Assembly (NCBI GenBank): GCA_023258775.1
Contig: JALQWJ010000040.1
Span: 1-9,979 of the forward strand
DNA length: 9,979 bases
Origin: Burkholderiaceae bacterium
Lineage (GTDB): Bacteria > Pseudomonadota > Gammaproteobacteria > Burkholderiales > Burkholderiaceae_E
Direction: 5' to 3'
Shown: positions 1 to 7,999 of the stretch, in pieces
How positions within the stretch are numbered: position 1 is the first letter of the stretch
Layout: the number at the start of each line of letters is the position of its first letter
Notes under the pieces: model-generated
Databases searched by the model: none
Told to the model about the DNA's origin: nothing
The model's input: the letters and a program-made list of their open reading frames with translations, nothing else
Program-made: the position numbers and the translations under genes

Positions 1-93
1 GGAAATGCGGCTACGATAGTGCAGATTTTTATAGCCGATCGAAGAAGCCAGCCCAAAGAAAGGCGGCATTTTATGTAACCACTAGGGGGTGTT

Positions 94-357
94 ATGCAAC
101 TCAATGAATCGCATGAGCGGTACTGGCAGAAGAACCTGAACATCACGGCAATTCTGCTTGCTATCTGGTTTGTGGTGACCTTCGTGGTTGCCTACTACGC
201 CAGAGAACTTTCCTTTACGTTTTTTGGCTGGCCATTTTCCTTCTGGATGGGCGCGCAGGGCGCATTGGCTATTTATGTGGTCATCATCGTTTATTACGCC
301 ATGTACATGGGGCGACTCGATGAAGAACACGGTGTTGCTGAAGAAATGGAGGATTGA
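94..357 (+). CDS. DUF4212 small subunit of a sodium/solute symporter
   Basis: An 87-residue membrane protein with two predicted helices (about residues 17-35 and 52-71) and an acidic C-terminal tail. The N-terminal YWQKNL segment, the FGWPF turn between the helices and the ending YYAMYMGRLDEE are typical of DUF4212, a family found almost always next to VC_2705-type sodium:solute symporters. It is thought to be an accessory subunit of that transporter; its exact role is not known to me. The start is supported by the purine-rich AGGGGGTG just upstream (84-91), although the spacing to ATG is short. The symporter begins 2 bases after the stop codon, so the two genes are almost certainly co-transcribed. 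Length is normal for the family. Confidence 0.92.
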   Translation: MQLNESHERYWQKNLNITAILLAIWFVVTFVVAYYARELSFTFFGWPFSFWMGAQGALAIYVVIIVYYAMYMGRLDEEHGVAEEMED

Positions 358-359
358 TC

Positions 360-2504
360 ATGGCTGGATTAGCAGGTGATTCTGGAGGCGGTAACGCCTT
401 TGATGCGAAGTCGATGAGTGCCTTTAAATCAGGACTTAATCGAATTTATCAATTCTATACCGGTGGCTTTGTTGCCTTCGTGATTGTCTTGGCAGTCCTG
501 GAACAAATGGGATTGAGCAGGTCCTGGATTGGCTTTATCTTTTTGCTTGCGACCATCGGCTTGTATGCAGGTATCGGTATTATGAGCCGGACCACCGATG
601 CCTCGGAGTACTACGTCGCAGGCCGAAGAGTACCCGCGCTTTATAACGGTATGGCAACTGGTGCAGACTGGATGTCAGCGGCTTCCTTTATTGGTATGGC
701 TGGCACGCTTTACCTCACAGGCTATGGTGGTCTTGCCTTTATTATGGGGTGGACAGGGGGCTACTGCCTGGTTGCCTTGTTTCTCGCACCGTACTTGCGG
801 AAATTCGGTCAATTCACCATACCCGACTTCCTTGGGGCGCGCTATGAAGGGAATCTGCCCCGTACGCTCGGTATTCTTGCCGCCATCCTCTGTTCGTTCA
901 CCTACGTGGTTGCGCAGATCTATGGCGTTGGCTTGATCACGACGAGGCTGACTGGGGTGCAATTTGAGATCGGTATTTTCCTCGGACTCGCCGGTATTTT
1001 GGTCTGTTCCTTTTTGGGCGGTATGCGCGCTGTGACCTGGACTCAGGTGGCGCAATACATCATCCTGATCGTGGCCTACCTGATCCCGGTGGTATGGCTC
1101 TCGATTAAGCAGACTTCGGTCCCGATTCCTCAAGTTGTTTACGGTTTTCAGCTTGAGAAAGTGACTGAAAAAGAAAAGGCGCTGCGCGAAGACCCCAAGG
1201 AGAAAGAAGTTGTTGCCATCTTCAAGGCACAGGCTGATGCGCTTGGCGAAAAGCTAAAAGATGTCAAAGGCAGTCTTGAGAAAGATAGAGCAGATGCCAG
1301 CAAGAAGCTTGAAGATCTAAAGTCTGCCAATGCGCCCGCTGAGCAAATTGCCGCAGCTGAAAAGGCGCTTTCTTCAGTGCCTAAGGATGAAGAAGAGGCA
1401 AAGGCTGCTTGGACAAAGGCTAAAACAGCGGCCGAGGCCCGAGCAAAGCCGCTCGCTGGTATGCCAGCACACGCCCAGATCTACGCAGGTGATCCGAACG
1501 GTGACCAAAAAGCCAAGGACACCTACGACACCTCAAGGCGTAACTTTCTCGCACTGATCTTTTGCTTGATGGTTGGTACCGCAGCGCTTCCTCATATTTT
1601 GATGCGTTACTACACCACACCCTCGGTACGTGAGGCTAGAGCATCGGTGGGCTGGTCCTTGTTTTTTATTTTCCTACTCTACTTCACAGCACCAGCGCTC
1701 GCAGTACTTGTGAAATACGAGGTTTTCCATGTGTTGGTGGGTACACCCTTCGATAAGCTACCGGCATGGATAGCGAATTGGTCAAAGGTAGATCCGGCTT
1801 TGCTGTCGGTGGTAGACATCAATAAAGACGGGATTTTGCAGCTCGGCGAGATGCGCATCGGCGGCGATATTGTGGTGTTAGCAACGCCAGAAATTGCAGG
1901 ACTGCCCTATGTGATTTCAGGCTTGGTTGCTGCAGGTGGCTTGGCTGCGGCGCTTTCTACCGCTGATGGTCTATTGCTCACGATTGCCAATGCGTTATCA
2001 CATGACCTCTACTACAAGATGATCGATCCCAATGCTTCGACCGCAAGGCGGGTTGCAATCTCAAAGGCCTTGTTGCTTGTCGTGGCGCTTGCGGCAGCTT
2101 ACGTCGCAGCGCAAAAGCCGGCGGACATCTTGTTCTTGGTGTCAGCAGCATTCTCCTTTGCGGCAGCAGCATTCTTCCCCGCGCTGGTACTCGGCGTGTT
2201 TTGGAAGCGCGCCAACAAGTGGGGTGCATCGCTGGGTATGATTGCCGGCCTTGGTGTGACCTTTTACTACATGGTCACGACCCAACCCTGGTTGCGGGGC
2301 ATCTTTGGCGTCACAACGCCGATTGAGCTTTGGTGGGGCATTCTGCCGATTTCGGCTGGTGTGTTTGGTGTGCCACTTGGTTTTGCGGTCATTATCATCG
2401 TGAGCTTACTGACGGCCGCACCTGGACGGGATGTGCAAGAACTTGTCGAACACGTGCGCTACCCCAATTTGAAAGGTGACACGGTCAACACACAAATTAA
2501 CTAA
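360..2504 (+). CDS. VC_2705/ActP-type sodium:solute symporter with soluble helical loop
   Basis: A 714-residue member of the solute:sodium symporter (SSS) family, expected to bring a small carboxylate such as acetate into the cytoplasm with Na+. The substrate is inferred from the family, not visible here. Family features are the SEYYVAGR segment (82-89), GADWMSAASFIG (101-112) and ALSTADGLLLT (531-541); the last is the region that supplies Na+-binding Ser/Thr in SSS proteins. Residues of about 264-393 form a hydrophilic, Lys/Glu/Ala-rich stretch, probably coiled coil, between membrane segments. An EF-hand-like loop DINKDGILQLGE lies at residues 486-497. The protein is longer than typical ActP (about 550 residues), mainly because of these segments. 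The ATG at 360 is preferred because GGAGG (348-352) sits 7 bases upstream; an in-frame TTG at 354 would overlap the DUF4212 stop. A strong terminator follows the gene. Confidence 0.93.
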   Translation: MAGLAGDSGGGNAFDAKSMSAFKSGLNRIYQFYTGGFVAFVIVLAVLEQMGLSRSWIGFIFLLATIGLYAGIGIMSRTTDASEYYVAGRRVPALYNGMATGADWMSAASFIGMAGTLYLTGYGGLAFIMGWTGGYCLVALFLAPYLRKFGQFTIPDFLGARYEGNLPRTLGILAAILCSFTYVVAQIYGVGLITTRLTGVQFEIGIFLGLAGILVCSFLGGMRAVTWTQVAQYIILIVAYLIPVVWLSIKQTSVPIPQVVYGFQLEKVTEKEKALREDPKEKEVVAIFKAQADALGEKLKDVKGSLEKDRADASKKLEDLKSANAPAEQIAAAEKALSSVPKDEEEAKAAWTKAKTAAEARAKPLAGMPAHAQIYAGDPNGDQKAKDTYDTSRRNFLALIFCLMVGTAALPHILMRYYTTPSVREARASVGWSLFFIFLLYFTAPALAVLVKYEVFHVLVGTPFDKLPAWIANWSKVDPALLSVVDINKDGILQLGEMRIGGDIVVLATPEIAGLPYVISGLVAAGGLAAALSTADGLLLTIANALSHDLYYKMIDPNASTARRVAISKALLLVVALAAAYVAAQKPADILFLVSAAFSFAAAAFFPALVLGVFWKRANKWGASLGMIAGLGVTFYYMVTTQPWLRGIFGVTTPIELWWGILPISAGVFGVPLGFAVIIIVSLLTAAPGRDVQELVEHVRYPNLKGDTVNTQIN

Positions 2505-2514
2505 GCCACATTGG

Positions 2515-2530
2515 GGCCTCGAAAGAGGCC
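2515..2530 (+). other. GNRA-capped hairpin between symporter stop and terminator
   Basis: GGCCTC and GAGGCC form a perfect 6 bp stem around a GAAA tetraloop, 10 bases after the symporter stop codon. No T-tract follows, so it is unlikely to terminate transcription itself. It could protect the 3' end of the mRNA or act as a processing site; this role is inference. Confidence 0.55.
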
Positions 2531-2557
2531 TAGTCTGTCTCATTTGCTTCATGCTGG

Positions 2558-2584
2558 CGGTCTCTTCGGAGACCGTTTTTTTTT
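2558..2584 (+). terminator. Rho-independent terminator of the symporter operon
   Basis: CGGTCTC (2558-2564) pairs perfectly with GAGACCG (2569-2575) around a TTCG loop, followed by nine T residues (2576-2584). This is a textbook intrinsic terminator with a very stable tetraloop. It ends the DUF4212/symporter transcript and separates it from the downstream kinase genes. Confidence 0.95.
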
Positions 2585-2971
2585 GGACTTTGCTTGCGCA
2601 GAATCTCGTTCGAAAGATGATGAGCTTTTTTTACATTGAGGTCTGGATCGATTGTCGTCGACAACTTCACTGATCTTCACAAGGCTCTTTTCTCTGGCTG
2701 AGCGTTGATTGATAGGCCACACTGAGGGTCAATTTAGTCGCGCTGCATGATTGCGTTTTGCTTAATTTTGTTTGACTGTCTTGAACAACAAAATGCTTGA
2801 TTTTTAAAACTCGTTCTTGATAAATTTAATCAAGCAAATCCCTTCTCGAATAGATTTAAATTCTAAAACAAATATCGCCTGGGTCTGTTGCATGTGCTTG
2901 CGACAGAGCACTGGAAGCCGTTTGATTGGCAATGAAACGTTGGCGTTTGACTCAGAAAAACGGGAGGAGCG
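2585..2971 (+). other. Long AT-rich intergenic leader before the hybrid kinase
   Basis: No credible gene is visible in these 387 bases. The central part (about 2750-2880) is markedly AT-rich and holds repeated CTTGA elements plus an inverted repeat, listed separately. A weak promoter-like pair is TTGAAC (2781-2786) with TTTAAA (2803-2808), 16 bases apart. The last bases carry a very strong ribosome binding site, GGGAGGAG (2962-2969). The region probably holds the promoter and control sites of the kinase/receiver operon; the exact start site cannot be read from sequence alone. Confidence 0.5.
2780..2834 (+). promoter_or_regulatory. CTTGA repeats ending in a CTTGAT-N7-ATCAAG dyad
   Basis: CTTGA occurs at 2780, 2796 and 2816 in the same direction, and the third copy forms an inverted repeat CTTGAT (2816-2821), 7-base AT spacer, ATCAAG (2829-2834). 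Its place in the AT-rich leader about 140-190 bases upstream of the kinase start suggests a regulator binding region. The regulator is unknown, and AT-rich DNA can give such motifs by chance. Confidence 0.3.
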
Positions 2972-5236
2972 ATGAGAGAAGTTGATAATCTGAGCGCACA
3001 AGAAATAATGCTTCGAAGTCGAGGTTTGACACAATTTTCAGCGATCAACGACGATGCCGAGTTGGGCCGCCTTGGCACACTTAAGCGCTATGAGTTAGTC
3101 AACTCGGAATCGAGCGAAACCTTTGATCGCATCGTTGAGCTTGCGGCGCAGTTTATTGGCGTGCCCAGCAGCGCGATCAGTTTACTTACCGAAGACAAAC
3201 AATGGTTCTTGGCGCAGCGAGGAATCCCGGTGAAGGAAACGCCTCGCGAGATTGCCATTTGTGAGCATACGATCGCTGCAAAAAGCGGTTTGCTTATTGT
3301 CGAGGATGCGACAAGCGATGAACGATTTCATCGCAATCCGCTCGTGACTGGCCCGATGGGTATTCGCTTTTACGCTGGCGCTGCATTAACGGTTTCTAAT
3401 GGGCAAAGACTTGGTGCCTTGTGCGTGATTGATACAAAGCCAAGAAGCCTCAGTGAACGAGAACAAAGGGTACTTCACCATCTTGCAAACATTGCTGTTG
3501 ATGAGTTTGAATTGCGGCGTTTGTTGCGTGAACAAACCGAACTGCTTCACGAGAAGGAGGCGCTCGCCGAGCGCCTTAAAGCCGAATCTCAGGCGGCAAA
3601 GCGCGAAACCGAAAGAGCCAATCACCACGCCAAGGCGAGGAGTCAGTTTCTTGCCAATATGAGCCATGAAATTCGCACGCCAATGAACGGATTAATTGGA
3701 ATGGCCGAACTTTTGCTGCAAGAGCCCTTATCCGATGCTCAGGCTGATCTTGCCAGAACTTTATTGCAGTCTGCCGAGTCGCTGCTGGGCATTCTTAATG
3801 ATGTTTTGGATCTTTCAAAACTTGAAGAAGGCTGTGTTCGATTGGAGTCTTTGGCAATGAGCCCGAATGCGTTGCTGTCTGAGGTTATACGGTTGCAGCA
3901 ATCACGTGCTGAGCACGCCTCAGTGAAAATTAACTTCAGGCCGCGCGAGCTTGGGAATCGACTAGGTGATCCAACAAGATTTCGGCAGATTTTGAATAAC
4001 TTAATCAGTAATGCGATTAAGTTCTCGGATCAAAAACCATTGCTTATTCACATGCTTGCGGTACGCGAGGCCGATGGTGAGACGGTTGATGAAATATGGG
4101 CTGAAATCCTGGACCGCTGTGGCGTTGGTCTCGATGGGAGCTTGTGGGATAAGCCGCATTGGCTTTGCCCGCCTTCGCCCCCACTTAGCGGGGACACCTG
4201 GTTTGCGGTTCTTATTCGGGACAACGGCATTGGGATGACGCGCGAGCAAGTCGAACGCCTTGGGCAGGTCTATAGCCAGGCCGATGACAGTATGACTCGA
4301 CGTTTTGGTGGCACGGGCCTTGGATTAAGCATTTGTACAAAGCTAACCCACTGCATGGGGGGTGCACTTGGCCTATCCAGTATTGAGGGTACCGGAACAA
4401 TTGCGATGCTGTTGATGTCGATGCCAAAAGTTGAAAACCTTAAGCTGCATGCGCCGCCCGCTTGCAGTCCAAAGCAGCAACGAAAACTTAAGGTGCTGCT
4501 TGCTGAAGACCATGAAACGAACCGGAGGGTCGCACTCGCGCACCTTAGGGCGCTTTCCTGCGAAGTGGTCGTTGCTGAAGACGGATATGAAGCGCTTGAG
4601 TGTGCGAGCAAAGAGGCCTTTGATCTCATCCTGATGGATATACAGATGCCGGTGATGTCTGGTATCGATGCGATCAAAGCGATTCGGCAGCGTGAGATTG
4701 ACTGTAAACATGCACCAATTCTTGCGCTAACCGCTAGCGTGATGCAGCACGAACGCGAGGCAGTGATCGAGGCGGGTGCAGATCAAATGTTGGGTAAGCC
4801 CTACCGACGAGCCGAGCTTGAAGAGGCTATTGCGCAATGGTGCTACACGGGAACCTGCTTTGATCAGCTGTACTGGGATGAAAACTACAGCGAATTTCCG
4901 CTCATCGATCAGCAATCCTTATTACAGTCTGCCCTGGAAAGCGTTCGACAGAGTCTTGATCTACCCGCTGATTTGAGCAATACCTCATTAAGACAGCATC
5001 TGCATCGACTTGCCGGTGCTTGCAGCCTGGTTGGTTACCGCGATGCAGCAAAACGTTTTCAAACCCTAGAACGTGCTTGTTTCAATGAAGAATTTAGGGG
5101 GCAGTCCCTGTATGGACCAACGACCGAGCTTGCTATCAATTTACGACGCCTACTTTATTCGCTTGCGCGCGAGATGAACCTTCGAATAAATCAACTTCAT
5201 AACACTCATGACGAGGAGCTCCAACATGCTACTTGA
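2972..5236 (+). CDS. Soluble hybrid histidine kinase, GAF-HisKA-ATPase-receiver-Hpt
   Basis: A 754-residue cytosolic hybrid sensor kinase with no predicted membrane helix. Domains in order are GAF (about 48-178), a helical linker (180-222), and HisKA with [10 protein letters not shown] and phosphoacceptor His232. The ATPase domain has N-box Asn347, G1 DNGIGM at 417-422 and G2 GGTGLGL at 446-452. The receiver (507-628) has acidic Glu512/Asp513, phosphoacceptor Asp556, Thr587 and Lys609. The C-terminal region resembles an Hpt domain, with HRLAGA carrying the likely phospho-His678. The GAF domain should bind a small ligand or sense redox state; the signal is unknown. About 50 extra residues lie between the N and G1 boxes (roughly 355-410). 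ATG is preceded by GGGAGGAG (2962-2969). The gene overlaps the next receiver gene by 11 bases, implying translational coupling and a shared phosphorelay. Confidence 0.93.
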   Translation: MREVDNLSAQEIMLRSRGLTQFSAINDDAELGRLGTLKRYELVNSESSETFDRIVELAAQFIGVPSSAISLLTEDKQWFLAQRGIPVKETPREIAICEHTIAAKSGLLIVEDATSDERFHRNPLVTGPMGIRFYAGAALTVSNGQRLGALCVIDTKPRSLSEREQRVLHHLANIAVDEFELRRLLREQTELLHEKEALAERLKAESQAAKRETERANHHAKARSQFLANMSHEIRTPMNGLIGMAELLLQEPLSDAQADLARTLLQSAESLLGILNDVLDLSKLEEGCVRLESLAMSPNALLSEVIRLQQSRAEHASVKINFRPRELGNRLGDPTRFRQILNNLISNAIKFSDQKPLLIHMLAVREADGETVDEIWAEILDRCGVGLDGSLWDKPHWLCPPSPPLSGDTWFAVLIRDNGIGMTREQVERLGQVYSQADDSMTRRFGGTGLGLSICTKLTHCMGGALGLSSIEGTGTIAMLLMSMPKVENLKLHAPPACSPKQQRKLKVLLAEDHETNRRVALAHLRALSCEVVVAEDGYEALECASKEAFDLILMDIQMPVMSGIDAIKAIRQREIDCKHAPILALTASVMQHEREAVIEAGADQMLGKPYRRAELEEAIAQWCYTGTCFDQLYWDENYSEFPLIDQQSLLQSALESVRQSLDLPADLSNTSLRQHLHRLAGACSLVGYRDAAKRFQTLERACFNEEFRGQSLYGPTTELAINLRRLLYSLAREMNLRINQLHNTHDEELQHAT

Positions 5237-5624
5237 TCCGCAGATCCGCCGCGTACTAGCGATCGACGACGATCAGACAACGCTTACGATGATTACACTT
5301 TCCTGTCGTGCACTTCAGTCAAATATAAGGCTACAAACAGCAAGCACAGCTGAGCGTGCAAACTGGCTCTGCCGCCAGGAAAGGTTCGATCTGATTATTC
5401 TGGATCATCAACTAAGCAACATGTCTGGGCTTCAATGGCTCGATGGCATTAAACCGCATTTGCGCCCAAGTACCGCTGTGGTTGTGTTTAGCGGGGAGCT
5501 AGGCCCGGGGGATTTACCTGAATACCAACGTCGTGGCGTGCTTCAGGTGCTTAGCAAGCGCAGTCTTACGCTTGGTATGCTGGGTACAACATTGAAACAG
5601 GCTCTTGATTTGGCTTGTGTCTAG
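5226..5624 (+). CDS. Stand-alone receiver-domain response regulator (CheY-like)
   Basis: A 132-residue protein made of one receiver domain: acidic Asp14-Asp16 after the first strand, phosphoacceptor Asp60 in [13 protein letters not shown], Ser89 in the VVVFSG strand, and Lys111. There is no DNA-binding or enzymatic output domain. The ATG at 5226 is preferred because GAGGAG (5213-5218) lies 7 bases upstream; an earlier in-frame ATG at 5208 would put that site inside the coding region. The gene overlaps the end of the hybrid kinase by 11 bases, so it is most likely the terminal phosphate acceptor from the kinase's Hpt-like domain. Output would have to be by protein-protein contact or by competing for phosphate. 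Function beyond this is not visible. Confidence 0.88.
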   Translation: MLLDPQIRRVLAIDDDQTTLTMITLSCRALQSNIRLQTASTAERANWLCRQERFDLIILDHQLSNMSGLQWLDGIKPHLRPSTAVVVFSGELGPGDLPEYQRRGVLQVLSKRSLTLGMLGTTLKQALDLACV

Positions 5625-5688
5625 GTTTTTCAGCAAGCGGTGTTCTCGCGATGCAAAAGGGGGGCAAGACGGTGGCAAAATATGAGCG

Positions 5689-5877
5689 ATGAGTCAGCGT
5701 TCATATTCGATTGCTCTTGATGCTTGTGCTCTTTCAGGATGCATGACAGCGCAGGTGCATTTACTTGGCGCTTATTGCCGGCCTGAGGCTTTTTGTCATG
5801 TTCTGATTAACTCGGAACTTGTGTGTCCTCGCTGGACGATGCGCCCAGGCACTTTCGCCAATGTGAAAGTACGGTAA
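5689..5877 (+). CDS. Doubtful 62-residue ORF upstream of the OmpR-type regulator
   Basis: An open frame from ATG 5689 to TAA 5875-5877, ending 6 bases before the next regulator gene. The predicted 62-residue protein has five cysteines and no recognised family, no clear signal peptide and no membrane helix. The sequence before its start has only a weak GAGCG. It may be chance open sequence in the leader. Its placement would permit translational coupling to the regulator, which itself lacks a visible ribosome binding site; that is the only reason to list it. Confidence 0.18.
   Translation: MSQRSYSIALDACALSGCMTAQVHLLGAYCRPEAFCHVLINSELVCPRWTMRPGTFANVKVR
5851..5870 (+). promoter_or_regulatory. 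8 bp stem-loop/dyad just upstream of the OmpR-type regulator
   Basis: ACTTTCGC (5851-5858) pairs with GTGAAAGT (5863-5870) through eight pairs, one of them G-U, around a CAAT loop. It ends 13 bases before the regulator ATG. As DNA it could be an operator for autoregulation; as RNA it could form a hairpin limiting ribosome access. No T-tract follows, so it is not an intrinsic terminator. Confidence 0.4.
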
Positions 5878-5883
5878 ACCGCA

Positions 5884-6555
5884 ATGCGGGTATTACTTGT
5901 TGAGGACGATCCCTTGTTAGCTGATGCACTGAGGATTGCATTGTCGCAGTCAGCGCATCAGGTCGACGTAGTAGGGGACGGGGAGCTTGCCGATCAGGCC
6001 TTACGCGATGCAAGCTATGACCTGACTGTTTTAGATATTGGTCTGCCAAAAATGAATGGGCGCGATGTGCTTCGTCGCTTAAGGCAAAGCAATGCCGGTA
6101 CACCGGTTCTTGTGTTGAGTGCGCTTGAGCGCATCGAGGATCGAGTTGACTTACTCAACCTAGGTGCCGATGATTTTCTGCAAAAGCCCTTTCATCTCAG
6201 TGAACTTGATGCGAGGGTTAAAGCATTGCTGCGCCGTGCGCATCGGCACGCAAAAAACGAGCTTGAATTTGGCCGTATCAAACTTGATATCGATGCGCGT
6301 CGCTGCTTTGTTGATCAATCTGCAATGGACTTGACGGCCAGAGAATTTGCGGTGGTTGAGTTGTTGCTTTTGCGAGCAGGGCGCGTCGTTACGCGGAGTC
6401 AGATTTTAGATTTGCTCTACGGATGGGAAGATAATCAGGGGACAAATACGGTGGAAGTACTGATTTACCGTCTGCGGAAGAAACTTGACTTTTCGGGGTG
6501 GAATCTTAAGACGATCCGCGGTATGGGCTATTTGCTTGAGTCGAGTCGAGGCTAG
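5884..6555 (+). CDS. OmpR-family response regulator, TctD/QseB-like
   Basis: A 223-residue transcription factor. The receiver domain (about 1-118) has acidic Glu7/Asp8/Asp9, phosphoacceptor Asp51 in LTVLDIGLP, Ser79 and Lys101 in LQKPF. The winged-helix DNA-binding domain (about 127-220) has the typical LTAREF, VEVLIYRLRKKL and IRGMGYLLE segments. Length is standard for the family. It is expected to be phosphorylated by the membrane kinase encoded 25 bases downstream and then bind tandem DNA repeats. The start at MRVLLVEDD matches the usual family N-terminus, but no ribosome binding site is visible; a stem-loop at 5851-5870 sits just upstream. The specific relative (TctD, QseB or another) cannot be settled, and target genes are unknown; the symporter operon 3.4 kb upstream is one candidate. 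Confidence 0.93.
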   Translation: MRVLLVEDDPLLADALRIALSQSAHQVDVVGDGELADQALRDASYDLTVLDIGLPKMNGRDVLRRLRQSNAGTPVLVLSALERIEDRVDLLNLGADDFLQKPFHLSELDARVKALLRRAHRHAKNELEFGRIKLDIDARRCFVDQSAMDLTAREFAVVELLLLRAGRVVTRSQILDLLYGWEDNQGTNTVEVLIYRLRKKLDFSGWNLKTIRGMGYLLESSRG

Positions 6556-6580
6556 ATTGGTTCAATCGCAAGGCCCTTTT

Positions 6581-7987
6581 ATGGGTCAAAAAGAGGCTGA
6601 TTCTTCGATTCGTTCGAGGCTTTATAAGGCCTTAATCGTCCCACTTATTATTCTGATATTGGTTGATGCGTTCATTGGTTATGAGATGGCGCATCGCTTT
6701 GCCGCCCAGGCCTACGACGAGGCGCTGCAGCTGGTAGCTGAAGACTGCCTCGATCAAATTCAGTCGGTTCACGTCAGCGAAATCGCCACCCATCCCCATT
6801 TATCCAGGCTGTTCACGGCAGTGCCCAGACAACTTGTTTACCGTAGTCTGTTTGACAGCAATAACCAACTGATCATTGGCGCGCCTATTCCGGCGCCCTA
6901 CACCGGTGATCTTAGTTCAACCATTAAAGATCAAACGCAGCGTGAGTGGACGATTTATAACGGTATGGTTGGTGATCGTCCTGTTCGAATCATGCAGATT
7001 GCGGTCGATTCGAGCGCAAGCGCGGTGCTGAGGGTTGCTGAAGATGGGAGCCGAAGCGTTGAACTTGAGCGCCTGATTCACTCCTTAGTGCTGGTCCCAC
7101 AGTTAATCCTACTTGGTGCCTTACTCTGGATCATTCAACAGGCGGTTAGCCACGGTCTGTCGCCGATGCGTCGCTTAGGGGGTCTTATTGCTTCGCTCAA
7201 GGGCGAGGCCAGCCTTCGAAGCATGTCACGCCAAATTCCTGCTGAAGCCAAACCCTTGGTTGAAGCAATCGATCAACTTTTAGATCGATTAAATGCGGCT
7301 AGAGGTCTTCAGGATCGCTTTATTGCTGATGCGGCCCATCAATTGAAAACGCCGCTCGCAGCAATCATTACTTACGGCGAGCTTTTGCAGCGCAGCGAAC
7401 TCGATCATCAACAGCGTCGAAGTCTTGAACGCTTGCAAGCGGGGTCTGAACGACTCTCACGCATGCTCAAACAATTGCTGGCTTACATGCGCAATTCACC
7501 CGAGTCGCCGAAACTCGTCTCATTGCAAACCGTTAACTTGTCCAATTTGGTTCAAGAAGCGGCGCTTGATTGGGCGCCGCGTGCGATTGCCCAAAATTTG
7601 GATTTCGGTGTGCATCGCATCGCCACGGATGTCTGCTTGAGCGCTGATCCGATGCGACTCAGGGAGATGCTCGATAACTTGATCGATAACGCCTTGCGCT
7701 ATAGCGCAGAAGGCGGTCAGGTCAGCGTATCACTGCTTGCAGGTAGTTGGTTTTGCATTTTGGTGGAAGACAGTGCGCCGATTATTCAGGCAACAGAGCG
7801 CGATCGGATTTTTGAGCGCTTTTATCGGATTCCGGGTACTAGTCAGGATGGCAGTGGGCTAGGACTGGCGATTGTCAGGGATATTGCTTCGCTGCACGGT
7901 GCAAGCGTGGAAGTAAGGCCTCGTTCGACTGCAACAGGTAACTGCTTTGAGGTACGTTTCCCCATCAACCCGCAAGCATCCTCTTGA
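6581..7987 (+). CDS. Membrane sensor histidine kinase, TctE/QseC-like, atypical G1 box
   Basis: A 468-residue inner-membrane kinase, partner of the upstream regulator. Membrane segments lie at about 15-35 and 165-187, enclosing a periplasmic domain of about 130 residues that resembles the 2CSK_N sensor domain of TctE-like kinases. The cytoplasmic part has HisKA with DAAHQLKTPL and phosphoacceptor His253, N-box Asn370 in LIDNALRYS, F-box IFERFYR and G2 GSGLGL (424-429). The G1 box reads DSAPII (397-402) where DxGPGI is usual, so both glycines are missing while Asp397 is kept; ATP binding or kinase/phosphatase balance may differ. ATG 6581 is preferred, with a weak AAGG (6570-6573) upstream; an earlier in-frame ATG at 6485 lies inside the regulator gene and would add residues before the first helix. 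The signal may be a small carboxylate, by analogy only. Confidence 0.9.
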   Translation: MGQKEADSSIRSRLYKALIVPLIILILVDAFIGYEMAHRFAAQAYDEALQLVAEDCLDQIQSVHVSEIATHPHLSRLFTAVPRQLVYRSLFDSNNQLIIGAPIPAPYTGDLSSTIKDQTQREWTIYNGMVGDRPVRIMQIAVDSSASAVLRVAEDGSRSVELERLIHSLVLVPQLILLGALLWIIQQAVSHGLSPMRRLGGLIASLKGEASLRSMSRQIPAEAKPLVEAIDQLLDRLNAARGLQDRFIADAAHQLKTPLAAIITYGELLQRSELDHQQRRSLERLQAGSERLSRMLKQLLAYMRNSPESPKLVSLQTVNLSNLVQEAALDWAPRAIAQNLDFGVHRIATDVCLSADPMRLREMLDNLIDNALRYSAEGGQVSVSLLAGSWFCILVEDSAPIIQATERDRIFERFYRIPGTSQDGSGLGLAIVRDIASLHGASVEVRPRSTATGNCFEVRFPINPQASS

Positions 7988-7999
7988 GCAAGGCCTAAA

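Noticed and set aside
1..78. Open frame from the window edge to TAA at 76-78, possible tail of an upstream gene
   Set aside because: Only 25 codons are visible and another frame is also open to about 107; no recognisable protein sequence, so it cannot be assigned.
675..1133. Long minus-strand open frame inside the symporter gene
   Set aside because: It is antisense to a clearly recognised gene, and its translation is low-complexity and unlike any family; a shadow of codon usage.
2476..2673. Open frame crossing the symporter terminator
   Set aside because: It runs through a perfect intrinsic terminator, has no ribosome binding site and resembles no family.
4270..4677. Minus-strand open frame inside the hybrid kinase gene
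   Set aside because: Serine-rich antisense translation fully within conserved kinase and receiver motifs; no independent support.
5625..5690. Terminator after the lone receiver gene
   Set aside because: There is a short T-run at 5626-5631 but no convincing GC-rich stem before it, and the G-rich run near 5659-5666 has no pairing partner followed by T residues.
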